Source of the DNA: Rhodanobacteraceae bacterium ZG21-1 | GTDB lineage: Bacteria; Pseudomonadota; Gammaproteobacteria; Xanthomonadales; Rhodanobacteraceae | DNA length: 64,000 nt | NCBI GenBank assembly: GCA_021390615.1 | Contig: JAJEJU010000022.1 | Span: forward strand, 186,001-250,000 | Reading direction: 5' to 3' | Notes under the pieces: generated by a model | The model's database searches: none | Seen by the model: the letters and a program-made list of their open reading frames with translations, nothing else | What the model was told of the DNA's origin: nothing | Position numbers and translations under genes: made by a program | Part shown: in pieces, positions 29,971 through 38,685 of the stretch | Layout: every line of letters starts with the position of its first letter | Position numbering within the stretch: position 1 is the first letter of the stretch

Positions 29971-30474
29971 TTACTTCAACGCCGCCAGCGCGGCATCGTA
30001 GTTGGGCTCGCTAGCGATCTCGCCGACCAGTTCGGCATGAACCACCTTGTCGTGCTCGTCCAGCACCACCACCGCACGGGCAGCCAGGCCCGACAGCGGG
30101 CCGGAGGTGATCGCCACACCGTAGTGCTGCAGGAAGTCGTGGCCGCGCAGGGTGGAGAGCGTCACCACGTTGTCCAGGCCTTCGGCGCCGCAGAAGCGCG
30201 CCTGCGCGAACGGCAGGTCGGCCGAGATGCACAGCACGCTGGTGTTGTCGAGGCCGCTGGCGGACTGGTTGAAGTGGCGCACCGAGGTGGCGCAGGTCGG
30301 CGTGTCGATGCTGGGGAAGATGTTGAGCACCTTGCGCTTGCCGGTGAAGTCGGCCAGCGTCACGTCGGCGAGGTTCTTGCCGACCAGCTTGAAGCCGGGC
30401 GCCTTGTCGCCGACAGTCGGGAAGCTGCCCTCGACGGTGATCGGCTGGCCCTTGAGCGTGACATGGTGAGACAT
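29971..30474 (-). CDS. tpx: Thiol peroxidase (atypical 2-Cys peroxiredoxin)
   Basis: Reduces lipid and hydrogen peroxides with thioredoxin. The 167 residues have the peroxidatic Cys in [10 protein letters not shown] (C61) and the resolving Cys in [10 protein letters not shown] (C95), the spacing characteristic of Tpx. It is soluble with no signal. AAGGAA stands seven bases before the ATG, and the 33-residue upstream extension is therefore rejected. It is monocistronic. Confidence 0.95.
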   Translation of the reverse strand: MSHHVTLKGQPITVEGSFPTVGDKAPGFKLVGKNLADVTLADFTGKRKVLNIFPSIDTPTCATSVRHFNQSASGLDNTSVLCISADLPFAQARFCGAEGLDNVVTLSTLRGHDFLQHYGVAITSGPLSGLAARAVVVLDEHDKVVHAELVGEIASEPNYDAALAALK

Positions 30475-30580
30475 GCGGGTTTCCTTGCGGATGGGGAAGA
30501 CGCACAAGATAGCTTCTCGCCCGCGCCAGGTCATGCGGGTCGCGGACCGGATTGATCTACAGGCTGCCTGCACCTCGCCG

Positions 30581-31069
30581 TCAGGGCGGCGGTACGGGCC
30601 GGGTGCGATGCTCGATCGACATCTCCATCGTTACTGCCATGATGCGCAAGTCCTGGATGCGGTGCGCATATTCCCGTTGCAGGCAGTACTGCTCAGTCAA
30701 GGGACCGGCTTGGCTGGCAGCGCCAACCGCGGCCTGCCCCAGGCCGCCCTTGAGCTTGCATTCGGCGTCCACCCAGGCCGCCCATTGACGTTGCGTCTTG
30801 TCGATGCCGTCCGACAGCTGCCCCAGGCGCGAAGGCGCCTTGAACAGCTCCGGGTGCACGATGGCGAATCGGGTGAAGGTGGTCTGCACTTCCGTAAAGG
30901 CCGTGCCGAGGCCATCGGACAGGCGCTTGGTCTTTGCCTGCTGATCGGCCAGATAGGCCGCGTCATGTAGCCCGACAGCGGCGCTGACGGGGGCGCCTGC
31001 CCAAGCATCGCTGCCGCATCGCACGACCCCGACGATGCCGACCGCCAGCGTGACGAACACGCGAGACAT
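30581..31069 (-). CDS. Secreted LprI/DUF1311-like protein
   Basis: This 162-residue protein has an N-terminal hydrophobic signal ([14 protein letters not shown], cleavage near AWA). The mature part is helical and has the pattern [11 protein letters not shown]...[15 protein letters not shown], with two Cys spaced about 25 residues apart. That resembles the LprI-type lysozyme-inhibitor domain (DUF1311), where such Cys form disulfides. It begins 18 bases after the fahA stop, so it is the last gene of the hmgA operon by position. A link to tyrosine metabolism is not evident. Confidence 0.6.
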   Translation of the reverse strand: MSRVFVTLAVGIVGVVRCGSDAWAGAPVSAAVGLHDAAYLADQQAKTKRLSDGLGTAFTEVQTTFTRFAIVHPELFKAPSRLGQLSDGIDKTQRQWAAWVDAECKLKGGLGQAAVGAASQAGPLTEQYCLQREYAHRIQDLRIMAVTMEMSIEHRTRPVPPP

Positions 31070-31087
31070 GCCACGCTCCCGGCGGGA

Positions 31088-32080
31088 TCAGCGCAGCTTC
31101 GCCGCCGCCGCGATGCGCTGCTCGATCGCACCGAAGATCGACGCACCCTGCGCGTCGGTGATCTCGATGCGCAAGCTGTCGCCGAATTTCAGGAAGGGCG
31201 TGCTGGGCTTGCCGTCGCGCAGGGTTTCCACGGTGCGCTGCTCGGCCAGGCAGGAGGCGCCCTTGGCGGTGTCCTGGTTGGCGATGGTGCCGGAGCCGAC
31301 GAGGGTACCGGCGCTCAGCGGCCGCGTCTTGGCCGCATGCGCGACCAGTTCGGCAAAGCTGAACTGCATGTCCACGCCGCACTCGGCTTCGCCGAACCAT
31401 TGCCCGTTGAGCCAGGTGCGCATCGGCAGGTGCAGCTTCTCGCCCTGCCAGGCCTCGCCCAGCTCGTCCGGCGTCACCAGCACCGGCGACAGCGCCGAAC
31501 GCGGCTTGCTCTGCAGGAAGCCGAAGCCCTTGGCCAGCTCGGCCGGGATCAGCTCGCGCAGCGACACGTCGTTGACCAGGCCGACCAGTTGGATGTGCTG
31601 CGCCGCCTGCGCGGACGTCACCGCCATCGGCACGTCGTCGGTCACCACGATCACCTCGGCCTCGAGGTCGATGCCGTAGTCCTCGCTGCTCACCAGTACC
31701 GGATCGCGCGGGCCCAGGAAGCCGGCGCTGGTCGCCTGGTACATCAGCGGATCGGTATAGAAGCTGGCCGGCACCTCGGCGCCGCGCGCACGGCGCACGC
31801 GCTCCACGTGCGGTAGGTAGGCGCTGCCGTCGACGAATTCATAGGCGCGCGGCAGCGGCGCGGCCAGCGCAGCCATGTCCAGCGCGAACGCCTGCGGCGC
31901 GCTACCGCGCTCCAGCTCGTCGAACAGCGCATTCAAGCGCGGCGCCACGCGGGACCAGTCGTCCAGCGCTGCCTGCAGGGTCGGTGCGATGCCGGCCGCC
32001 TTGACCGCGCGGGTCAGGTCGCGGCTGACCACGATCAGCGTGCCGTCGCGGCCGCCTTCCTTGAGACTGCCCAGTTTCAT
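31088..32080 (-). CDS. fahA: Fumarylacetoacetase family hydrolase
   Basis: Cleaves fumarylacetoacetate to fumarate and acetoacetate, the last step of tyrosine breakdown. It has 330 residues. Motifs seen are DGSAYLPHVERVRRARG, MYQATSAGFLGP, DLEAEVIVVTDDVP (metal ligands) and LVNDVSLRELIPAE, then SGTIANQDTAKG near the C-terminus. It is 21 bases downstream of the lipoprotein gene that overlaps hmgA, so hmgA, the lipoprotein and fahA are one operon. The sequence fits the shorter bacterial FAH type rather than the ~420-residue animal form. Confidence 0.9.
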   Translation of the reverse strand: MKLGSLKEGGRDGTLIVVSRDLTRAVKAAGIAPTLQAALDDWSRVAPRLNALFDELERGSAPQAFALDMAALAAPLPRAYEFVDGSAYLPHVERVRRARGAEVPASFYTDPLMYQATSAGFLGPRDPVLVSSEDYGIDLEAEVIVVTDDVPMAVTSAQAAQHIQLVGLVNDVSLRELIPAELAKGFGFLQSKPRSALSPVLVTPDELGEAWQGEKLHLPMRTWLNGQWFGEAECGVDMQFSFAELVAHAAKTRPLSAGTLVGSGTIANQDTAKGASCLAEQRTVETLRDGKPSTPFLKFGDSLRIEITDAQGASIFGAIEQRIAAAAKLR

Positions 32081-32101
32081 GCCTTCACTCCCGTGGCCGC
32101 G

Positions 32102-32680
32102 TCATTCGCAGCCGTCCTCGTAGTCGATCTGCGGTGGCCGGCCGATGCGCCAGCGGGTCACCTTGCCGCCGGCATCAGTCTCGAACAGCAGCACATTGCC
32201 CTGCTCGTCGGCGACGCGCAGGTATTGCGCGCCCGGCGTGTATTTGTGCGGGCTCTGCACGGCGCGCTTGCCGTACAGCGCCAGGATCTGCGCGGCGCTC
32301 ATGCCGACCTTGCCGCCGCCCGGCGCCACCTGCTTGGGCGTGCCGACGTCGTAGCGCAGGAAGTGCCCCTTCTCGAACATGAAGTCGAAATCGGCCAGGT
32401 CGCGTACCCAGCTGGGGCGCAGCAGGGAACAGGTGCCGGCGGGATCGACCACCCCGGTCAGGTTCGCCTTCCAGGCGCTGCGGAAGCTATCTTCGTCCAT
32501 GCCGAAATGCGTCGCGCCGTAGCCGTCGTAATGGGCCAGCGCCTGATCCGACTGCAGCGCCTGCAACTCCTTCGCGCTGATGCTCGGCTTGGGCTTGCCG
32601 GCCGCCGTCTGCGGCGCCGACGGCGCCGAGCAGCCGGCCAACAGAGCGACGCCCAGCAGGGCGAACAGCGGCAACCTCAT
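32102..32680 (-). CDS. Lipoprotein in the homogentisate operon
   Basis: The product has 192 residues. The signal [17 protein letters not shown] has a lipobox LLAGC, so it is a predicted lipoprotein. The mature region includes [21 protein letters not shown], given here in part as [15 protein letters not shown], then [13 protein letters not shown] and [15 protein letters not shown], and ends with a lone Cys. A GMxxxxxxxAW-type core is typical of small beta-rich periplasmic proteins; similar Xanthomonadales proteins are sometimes labelled lectins, which I cannot verify. ATG overlaps the hmgA stop (ATGA). Confidence 0.65.
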   Translation of the reverse strand: MRLPLFALLGVALLAGCSAPSAPQTAAGKPKPSISAKELQALQSDQALAHYDGYGATHFGMDEDSFRSAWKANLTGVVDPAGTCSLLRPSWVRDLADFDFMFEKGHFLRYDVGTPKQVAPGGGKVGMSAAQILALYGKRAVQSPHKYTPGAQYLRVADEQGNVLLFETDAGGKVTRWRIGRPPQIDYEDGCE

Positions 32681-33981
32681 GCGTGATCCCGTTTGAAGTG
32701 CTTGGCGATGCCCTGCCAGCACTGGTAGTAGTCGTGCTGCAGCTGCGGCGCATCCAATGCCTGGCGGGTCGGCCGGATCACCCGGCGCGTCTCGAACATG
32801 AAGGCCATGGTGTCGACCAGATGATCCGGCTTGCTGGTGTCCGCCGCGCTGGCGCGGTCGAAGCTGGCCGCATCGGGCCCGTGTCCGCTCATGCAATTGT
32901 GCAGACTGGCGCCGCCGGGCACGAAGCCGCCGGCCTTGGCGTCGTAAGCGCCCTGGATCAGGCCCAGGTACTCGCTCGCCACGTTGCGGTGGAACCACGG
33001 CGGCCGGAAGGTGTGCTCGGCCACCAGCCAGCGCGGCGGGAAGATCACGAAATCCATGTTGGCCGTGCCGGGCGTGTCGCTGGGCGAGGTCAGCACGGTG
33101 AAGATCGACGGATCGGGATGGTCGTAGCTGATCGAGCCGATGGTGTTGAAGTGGCCGAGATCGTATTTGTACGGCGCGTAGTTGCCGTGCCAGGCCACCA
33201 CGTCCAGCGGCGAATGGCCGATCGCCGCGCGCCACAGGCCGCCCTGGAACTTGGCGACCAGCTCGAACTCGCCCTCCAGGTCCTCGTAGGCCGCGTGTGG
33301 GGTGAGGAAGTCGCGTGCATTGGCCAGGCTGTTGGAACCGATCGGACCCAGCTCCGGCAGGCGCAGCAGGGCGCCGAAATTCTCGCCGACGAAGCCGCGT
33401 GCCTCGCCGTCCAGCAGCTCGACGCGAAAGCGCACGCCGCGCGGAATCACCGCGATTTCCAGCGGCTTCACTTCGAGCCGGCCCAGCTCGGTGGCGATCA
33501 GCAGGCGGCCCAGCTGCGGCACGATCAGCAGCTCGCCGTCGGCATTGTAGAAATAGCGCCCCTGCATCGAACGGTTGGCGGCATACACATGGATGCCAAG
33601 GCCGGCCTGCTCGGCCGCGCTACCGTTGCCGGCCACGGTGAGCAGGCCATCGATGAAGTCGGTCGGCTGCGTGGGCAACGGCCACGGATCCCAGCGCAAC
33701 TGGTTGGGCGTGGCCGGAGCTTCGTCGAAGTGGTTGTGGAAATGCGCGTGCGCCAGCGGCTCGAACGGCTGGTGCACTGCGGCGGGACGGATGCGGTACA
33801 GCCAGCTGCGCCGATTGGCGTGCCGTGGCGCGGTGAAGGCGGTGCCCGACAGCTGCTCGGCATACAGGCCATGCGCCACGCGCTGCGGCGAATTCTGTCC
33901 CTGCGGCAGCACGCCGACGATCGCCTCGCTGGCGAATTCGTTGCCGAAGCCGGATTGGTACTGCAACTGCGCGTCTGACAT
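32677..33981 (-). CDS. hmgA: Homogentisate 1,2-dioxygenase
   Basis: Iron(II) dioxygenase opening the ring of homogentisate to maleylacetoacetate. The 434 residues include [65 protein letters not shown] (metal-binding His/Glu region) and [18 protein letters not shown], then [17 protein letters not shown] stands six bases before the ATG. It is the first gene of hmgA-lipoprotein-fahA-LprI-like. The control region (33982-34113) contains an AACATGTT palindrome next to a TAATAA on the minus strand. Confidence 0.96.
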   Translation of the reverse strand: MSDAQLQYQSGFGNEFASEAIVGVLPQGQNSPQRVAHGLYAEQLSGTAFTAPRHANRRSWLYRIRPAAVHQPFEPLAHAHFHNHFDEAPATPNQLRWDPWPLPTQPTDFIDGLLTVAGNGSAAEQAGLGIHVYAANRSMQGRYFYNADGELLIVPQLGRLLIATELGRLEVKPLEIAVIPRGVRFRVELLDGEARGFVGENFGALLRLPELGPIGSNSLANARDFLTPHAAYEDLEGEFELVAKFQGGLWRAAIGHSPLDVVAWHGNYAPYKYDLGHFNTIGSISYDHPDPSIFTVLTSPSDTPGTANMDFVIFPPRWLVAEHTFRPPWFHRNVASEYLGLIQGAYDAKAGGFVPGGASLHNCMSGHGPDAASFDRASAADTSKPDHLVDTMAFMFETRRVIRPTRQALDAPQLQHDYYQCWQGIAKHFKRDHA

Positions 33982-34113
33982 GGTTGGCTCCACTGGACCG
34001 CCCGGCGGCGCGACCGCCGGAACGCAACATGTTATTACTCTAGGCACCGCTCACGCCCGGGGGAGGGCCAGGCGGCGACTACTACCCGTTCATCCGCAGA
34101 TAAGGGGACTGCC

Positions 34114-34518
34114 ATGTCCGAACCGTACAACGCGCCATTCCCGCCGCCCGCCTACGGCACGCCGAACGTGAGGGATCTCAGCCAGCCGCTGGCCAGCGGC
34201 ACCGGCTGGATGAAGCTGGTCGGCATCGTCTCGATCATCCAGGGCGTGCTGATGTGCATCACCATCGTCTACGCCATCGTCGGCTGGCTGCCGATCTGGA
34301 TGGGCTCGCTGGTGCTGCAGGCCTGCAGCGCGGTCGAGCGCGCCCAGGCCAACGGCGACCCGCAGGCGCTGAAGGAGGCGCTGGGCAAGCTGCGCACCTA
34401 CTTCGTGATCCAGGGCGTGCTGATCCTGGTGGGCATTGCCTTCGTGGTGCTGGGTTCGCTGATCTTCGGCGCCGCCATCGTGGCCGCAGTCAAGAACCAC
34501 GCCTTCGACCACATGTAA
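34114..34518 (+). CDS. Small membrane protein, DUF5362-like
   Basis: This 134-residue protein has a Pro-rich N-terminus (SEPYNAPFPPPAYGTP) and two long hydrophobic segments (about 32-62 and 96-122) separated by a charged amphipathic stretch (VERAQANGDPQALKEALGKL). Composition GWMKLVGIVSIIQGVL and WLPIWMGSLVLQA fit the DUF5362 family of unknown function. A GGGGA site precedes the ATG by seven bases. It converges on hpd with a shared hairpin between. Confidence 0.7.
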   Translation: MSEPYNAPFPPPAYGTPNVRDLSQPLASGTGWMKLVGIVSIIQGVLMCITIVYAIVGWLPIWMGSLVLQACSAVERAQANGDPQALKEALGKLRTYFVIQGVLILVGIAFVVLGSLIFGAAIVAAVKNHAFDHM

Positions 34519-34529
34519 GCGCCGGACCT

Positions 34530-34555
34530 GCCGCGGCGTCACAGCACGCCGCGGC
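34530..34555. terminator. 10-bp hairpin spanning the hpd stop codon
   Basis: GCCGCGGCGT pairs perfectly with ACGCCGCGGC across a 6-base loop. The structure includes the hpd stop (34539-34541), so on hpd mRNA it begins inside the last codons. It lies 12 bases after the DUF5362-like stop and may terminate that gene as well. No T-run. Confidence 0.45.
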
Positions 34556-35633
34556 GCATCTGATCGCGTTCGATCGACTCGAACAGGGCCTGGAAATTGC
34601 CCTCGCCGAAGCCCTCGTTGCCCTTGCGCTGGATGATCTCGAAGAAGATCGGGCCGATATTGTTCTGGGTGAAGATCTGCAGCAGCTTGCGCTGCTTGGT
34701 CTCCGGGTCGGCGTCGATCAGGATCTTGTTCTTGGCCAGCCGCGGCACGTCCTCGCCGTGATTGGGAATGCGCAGGTCGATCACGTCGAAATAGGTGTCC
34801 GGCGTGTCGAGGAAGTCCACGCCCTGGGCGCGCATCGCCTCCACCGTGGTGTAGATGTCGTCGGTGAAGCAGGCGATGTGCTGGATGCCCTCACCGTGGT
34901 AGGCGTCGAGGTATTCGTTGATCTGGCTCTTCGGGTCGGTGGACTCGTTCAGCGGGATGCGCACGATGCCGTCCGGCGCGGTCATCGCCTTGGAGACCAG
35001 CCCGGTCTTGGCGCCCTTGATGTCGAAGTAGCGGATCTCGCGGAAGTTGAACAGCCGCTCGTAGTAGTCCGACCACTTCTGCATGTTGCCGTAGTAGAGG
35101 TTGTGCGTCAGGTGGTCGATGAAGGTCAGCCCGAAGCCCTTCGGCTGCGCTTCTGCGCCGGGCACCGCTTCGTAGTCGCCGTCGTAGATGCCGCCGCGGT
35201 CGCCGTAGCGGTCGATCAGGTACAGCATGCAGTCGCCGATGCCCTTCACCACCGGCGCGGCGACGGCCTTGCTCGCCTCGCGCTCGCTTACCGCCTCGCC
35301 GCCGTTGGCCAGCACCTTGGCATAGACCTCAGCGGCCGGCTGCTTGAAGCGGATGGCGAAACCGCAGGCGCAGGGGCCGTGCTTGGCGGCGAACTCGGCG
35401 GCGAAGGAATCGGGGTCTTCGTTGACCAGGAAGTTCACGCCGTTCTGCCGATACACCGTGATCGGCCGGTGCTTGTGCTTCAGCACCGCGCTGAAACCCA
35501 TCTTGCGGAACAAGGTGTGCAGCTCGCCGCCGCGGCCGGCCGGTGCGGCAAACTCGACGAACTCGAAGCCGTCGATGCCCATCGGGTTTTCGAAAGTGGT
35601 GACCTGCATGCCAAGATTGGGCTGTGCACTCAT
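34539..35633 (-). CDS. hpd: 4-hydroxyphenylpyruvate dioxygenase
   Basis: Converts 4-hydroxyphenylpyruvate to homogentisate with non-haem iron. It has 364 residues in two vicinal-oxygen-chelate halves: NPMGIDGFEFVEFA and VYRQNGVNFLVN in the N-terminal half, and FIDHLTHNLYYGNM (first iron His), EGIQHIACFTDDIY (second His) and IFFEIIQRKGNEGFGEGNF (iron Glu) in the C-terminal catalytic half. GAGGA nine bases upstream sets the ATG. It is divergent from a MarR-type gene, and a promoter with an internal palindrome lies about 100 bases upstream. It supplies substrate for hmgA 550 bases away. Confidence 0.96.
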   Translation of the reverse strand: MSAQPNLGMQVTTFENPMGIDGFEFVEFAAPAGRGGELHTLFRKMGFSAVLKHKHRPITVYRQNGVNFLVNEDPDSFAAEFAAKHGPCACGFAIRFKQPAAEVYAKVLANGGEAVSEREASKAVAAPVVKGIGDCMLYLIDRYGDRGGIYDGDYEAVPGAEAQPKGFGLTFIDHLTHNLYYGNMQKWSDYYERLFNFREIRYFDIKGAKTGLVSKAMTAPDGIVRIPLNESTDPKSQINEYLDAYHGEGIQHIACFTDDIYTTVEAMRAQGVDFLDTPDTYFDVIDLRIPNHGEDVPRLAKNKILIDADPETKQRKLLQIFTQNNIGPIFFEIIQRKGNEGFGEGNFQALFESIERDQMRRGVL

Positions 35634-35715
35634 GACGGCGGTCCTCGGGGCTGGATGAAACGATCGTTCTGGGTGAAATGCGCGGCCATGTCGGCCGCTC
35701 CGGCTTGCGCGGTCG

Positions 35716-35744
35716 TGGACGATGGCGCAGGTCCAACTTATAGT
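35716..35744 (+). promoter_or_regulatory. Candidate promoter of the MarR-family gene
   Basis: TGGACG (35716-35721), 17 bases, then TATAGT (35739-35744), four and five matches to consensus. Transcription would begin at about 35751, inside the palindrome shared with the hpd promoter, so the regulator could repress itself. This start lies at the ATG of 35750 and favours translation from the GTG at 35780. Confidence 0.5.
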
Positions 35745-35765
35745 TACATATGAAACCATTTGCAA
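35737..35765 (-). promoter_or_regulatory. hpd promoter with operator palindrome in the spacer
   Basis: On the minus strand TTGCAA (35760-35765), 17 bases, then TATAAG (35737-35742): four and five of six consensus matches at ideal spacing. The 14-bp imperfect palindrome GTTTCATATGTAAC (35743-35756, one mismatched pair) fills the spacer exactly. This is the arrangement of a MarR-type repressor site. Start of transcription would be near 35730, giving a leader of about 97 bases before the hpd ATG. Confidence 0.6.
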
Positions 35766-35779
35766 GGGACGACGCAGCA

Positions 35780-36232
35780 GTGCATGCCCGCCACCCCGAT
35801 CACGCCCCGCTGGAGCTGGAGCATTTCCTGCCGTACCGGCTGTCGATCCTGTCGAACACGGTCAGCCAGGCGATCGCCAACGACTACCAGCAACGCTACG
35901 ACCTGAGCATGACCGAATGGCGGGTGATGGCCGTGCTGGCGCGTTTCGACGGGCTGTCTGCGCGCGAGGTGGCGCAGCGCACCGCGATGGACAAGGTGGC
36001 GGTGAGCCGCGCGCTCGCCCGCCTGGTCGAGTCGGGCCGGGTCAGCCGCGCCACCCATGACGGCGACAAGCGCCGCTCGGTGCTCGGCCTCACCGAGGCC
36101 GGCTGGAAGGTGCACGACGAAGTGGCGCCGATGGCGCGCGCGCGCGAACGCGAGGTACTGGCCAAGCTGGACGCCGAGGAGCGCGCCTGGCTAGAGCGCA
36201 TCCTGGACAAGCTGCAGCCCGTCGCGCGCTGA
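35780..36232 (+). CDS. MarR-family transcriptional regulator
   Basis: Winged-helix repressor, 150 residues, probably dimeric and ligand-responsive. Helix-turn-helix and wing: LSMTEWRVMAVLARFDGLSAREVAQRTAMDK (only LSAREVAQRTAMDK quoted as recognition region), then RATHDGDKRRSVLGLTEAG. The N-terminal ELEHFLPYRLSILSNTVSQ is typical of HpaR/aromatic-catabolism members. I chose the GTG because AAGGGA stands ten bases upstream and the likely transcript starts near 35751. An ATG at 35750 in the same frame has no site and lies inside the shared operator. Divergent position makes it the likely regulator of hpd and of tyrosine breakdown. Confidence 0.85.
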   Translation: MHARHPDHAPLELEHFLPYRLSILSNTVSQAIANDYQQRYDLSMTEWRVMAVLARFDGLSAREVAQRTAMDKVAVSRALARLVESGRVSRATHDGDKRRSVLGLTEAGWKVHDEVAPMARAREREVLAKLDAEERAWLERILDKLQPVAR

Positions 36233-36326
36233 AGCCTGCCAGGGCCGCCGCAGAGGCGCTACGCTGAAAGAATACGCTGACCCACTCGGCCGCACGCCGG
36301 ATCGGCGCCGCCCTCAATCACCGTCG

Positions 36327-36872
36327 TCAATAATCAAAGGTCTCGCAGGCGATGACGACGTAGCTGACGCCGTCCCTGTGTTGCAGGCCAGCGGTGATGC
36401 TGTCCGGATAAGGATCGTCCTTGCTCGGTGCACGCACCGGTCGGTAGTACGTCGCCCCGTTGGCATACTGCGATGCCTGCGCCGACGGAATCGGCTGCAA
36501 CCGCAGAGCCTCCTTCAACTTGGCGAGTTCGACCGCGTCGCCGGCGATCTCGACCAAGAACAGGCTGCCGCTGTCGCCACTGTAGGCGGCATGCTTCACC
36601 GCATGGCCGAACACGCTGACCTCGGCAGGGAACGTGTACTTGAAGTCCCACGGGCCTTCGTCGATGTCGCCGGCCACCTGCACGCCCAGCCGGGCCAGGT
36701 GCTGCCGCACTTGCCGATCGCGCGCATCGAAGGCGTCGGCGGCGCCCTCCTTGCACTGCAGCGCCCGTTCCAGCGCCGCGCCCAGTTCCTTGCGCGAGCC
36801 GATGTCGGCCGCGCCGGCCTGGCTCGCCGCGAGCATGCCGAGGGCGATGGACAGCATCGAAGCGATTTTCAT
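36327..36872 (-). CDS. Periplasmic protein of unknown function
   Basis: The 181 residues begin with a signal peptide (MKIASMLSIALGMLAASQAG, cleavage after AGA). The mature part has two Cys (LQCKEG, VIACETF), charged helices (ELGAALERALQCK, FDARDRQVRQHLARLG), then strands around YTFPAEVSVFGHAV and GSLFLVEIAG. I recognise no family. GAGG stands six bases before the ATG. It begins 36 bases after the POT transporter stop with no terminator and could be transcribed with it. Confidence 0.65.
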   Translation of the reverse strand: MKIASMLSIALGMLAASQAGAADIGSRKELGAALERALQCKEGAADAFDARDRQVRQHLARLGVQVAGDIDEGPWDFKYTFPAEVSVFGHAVKHAAYSGDSGSLFLVEIAGDAVELAKLKEALRLQPIPSAQASQYANGATYYRPVRAPSKDDPYPDSITAGLQHRDGVSYVVIACETFDY

Positions 36873-36908
36873 GGCGGCCTCGGGCAGGCTCTGCAAAAAG
36901 TGGAAGGC

Positions 36909-38417
36909 TCAGCGCACGCCGTGCATCAGGCGGTTGATCAGCGAACCGATCGCGAACAGCAGCACGCCGGCACCGGCGAGCACCCAGAAGCTGAAGGTGA
37001 AGCCGTCCAGGGCCGACGCCGCGGTGATGCCCTGCTCGCCGCTGATGTGGCTGGCCAGCAGGCCGGCCAGGTTGCCGCCCACCGCCAGCGACAGGAACCA
37101 GCCGCCCATCGCCAGTCCCACCAGGCGCGGCGGCGCCAGCTTGGTCACCATCGACAGGCCGATCGGCGACAGGCACAGCTCGCCCACCGTCTGCAGCACA
37201 TAGCACAGCGCCAGCGGCCAGAACGGGATCAGGCCATGCGCGTCGATCAGGTGCGACAACGCATAGATCAGGGCGACGAAGCCCAGCCCGTTGAACAGCA
37301 GACCCAGGCCGAACTTGCGCGGGATCGAAGGCTCCAGCCGGCGCCGGTCCAGCCAGGCCCAGACCGCAGTCAGCAGCGGCGCCAGCAGAATGATCGACAG
37401 CGGCGTCACCGACTGGAACCAACCCACCGGGAACATCCAGCCGCCGAACATGCTGCGGTCCACCAGATGTTCGGCGAGGAAGGTGAACGAGGTGCCGAAC
37501 TGGAAGTAGAACATCCAGAACAGAATGTTGAAGGCGAAGATCAGCAGCATCGCCAGCACCCGGTGTAGTTGCACGCGGTCGTGGCGTAGCGCTTCCACGA
37601 TCAGCATCGCGGCCACGCCCACGAACAGCAGGCCCAGAATCCACTTCAGCTTTTCGGCCCCCACGTCGGCGATCAGCCAGTAGGTCAGCGGAATGGCCAC
37701 CGCGACACCGGCCAGCACGACGGCCATGCGCTGGCCGCCGCCGGCCTGCTGCGGCGGCCGGCCGACCCCGCGCAGCCCGTGCCGGCCGAACCAGAACCAC
37801 AGCAGGCTGAGCAGCATGCCCACGCCTGCACTGATGAAGACCAGCCGATAGTTCTGATGCGCCTCGCTGCCGGCAATATGCTCGGCCAGCCAGCCGGTGA
37901 GCAGCGGCGCCACGAAGGCGCCGGCATTGATACCCATGTAGAACAGGGTGAAGCCGCGGTCGCGGCGCGGATCGTCGCGGCCGTACAGCTGGCCCACCAT
38001 GGTGGAGACGTTCGGCTTGAACAGACCGTCGCCGACCACCACCAGGGCCAGCCCGAGCAGGAACACCGGCTGCTGCGGCACAGCCAGGGTGAACAGGCCC
38101 GCCGACATCACCGCGGCGCCGAGCAGGATCGAACGCTGGTAGCCGATCAGCTTGTCCGCGACGTAGCCGCCGAAAATGCCGGTGGCGTAGATCAGTGCGG
38201 TGTAGGCACCATAGATCGTGCTGGCCCAGGCCTGCCCGTGCTGGTCGCCCTGGAAGAACTGCGCCACGATGTAGAGGGTCAGCGCCCAGCTCACGCTATA
38301 GAACGCGAAGCGCTCCCAGAACTCGGTCATGAACAGCATCCACAGCGGACGCGGATGGCCGAGCAGTTGCGGATAGTCGGGAACGGCCTGGTCGGTCGCT
38401 GCGTCGCTGGTCGTCAT
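36909..38417 (-). CDS. POT-family proton-coupled peptide transporter
   Basis: The 502-residue inner-membrane transporter imports di- and tripeptides with protons. Twelve or more hydrophobic helices are visible. EFWERFAFYSVSWALTLYIV near residue 30 carries the ExxERFxYY-type motif of POTs (here EFWERFAFYS), and GGYVADKLIGYQRSILLGA and FTLFYMGINAGAFVAPLL are PTR2 signatures. The start ATG (MTTSDAATDQ) has a weak site; an open extension upstream is not convincing. It lies beside kynA, consistent with amino-acid and peptide use. Confidence 0.92.
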   Translation of the reverse strand: MTTSDAATDQAVPDYPQLLGHPRPLWMLFMTEFWERFAFYSVSWALTLYIVAQFFQGDQHGQAWASTIYGAYTALIYATGIFGGYVADKLIGYQRSILLGAAVMSAGLFTLAVPQQPVFLLGLALVVVGDGLFKPNVSTMVGQLYGRDDPRRDRGFTLFYMGINAGAFVAPLLTGWLAEHIAGSEAHQNYRLVFISAGVGMLLSLLWFWFGRHGLRGVGRPPQQAGGGQRMAVVLAGVAVAIPLTYWLIADVGAEKLKWILGLLFVGVAAMLIVEALRHDRVQLHRVLAMLLIFAFNILFWMFYFQFGTSFTFLAEHLVDRSMFGGWMFPVGWFQSVTPLSIILLAPLLTAVWAWLDRRRLEPSIPRKFGLGLLFNGLGFVALIYALSHLIDAHGLIPFWPLALCYVLQTVGELCLSPIGLSMVTKLAPPRLVGLAMGGWFLSLAVGGNLAGLLASHISGEQGITAASALDGFTFSFWVLAGAGVLLFAIGSLINRLMHGVR

Positions 38418-38685
38418 GGTCTCGGATTCAGGGCTGCCTGGCCGGCGATCCTGACAGACAGGCCCGCCGGACCACAATCCGGCGCCGCAACAGCCTCGCC
38501 CGCCCCGTCGTGCGCGCAGCCCACATGCTCAAGGCGTGAGCGTCGGGCGACGCCAGGTGATGCGAGCTTCTTTTCGACTCGCGGACTTGGCAGGCAAGGT
38601 GGGCCTGACTGCCCTGAATAGAGCCGGCCACGTCAACGCCATGCGGGCTGCGGCGAATCGACGAACGAGGTCTTGGCCTTGGCGA

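Noticed and set aside
35750-35779. Ten-codon N-terminal extension of the MarR-family gene
   Set aside because: No site upstream, lies inside the promoter/operator, and the predicted transcript starts at or after the ATG.
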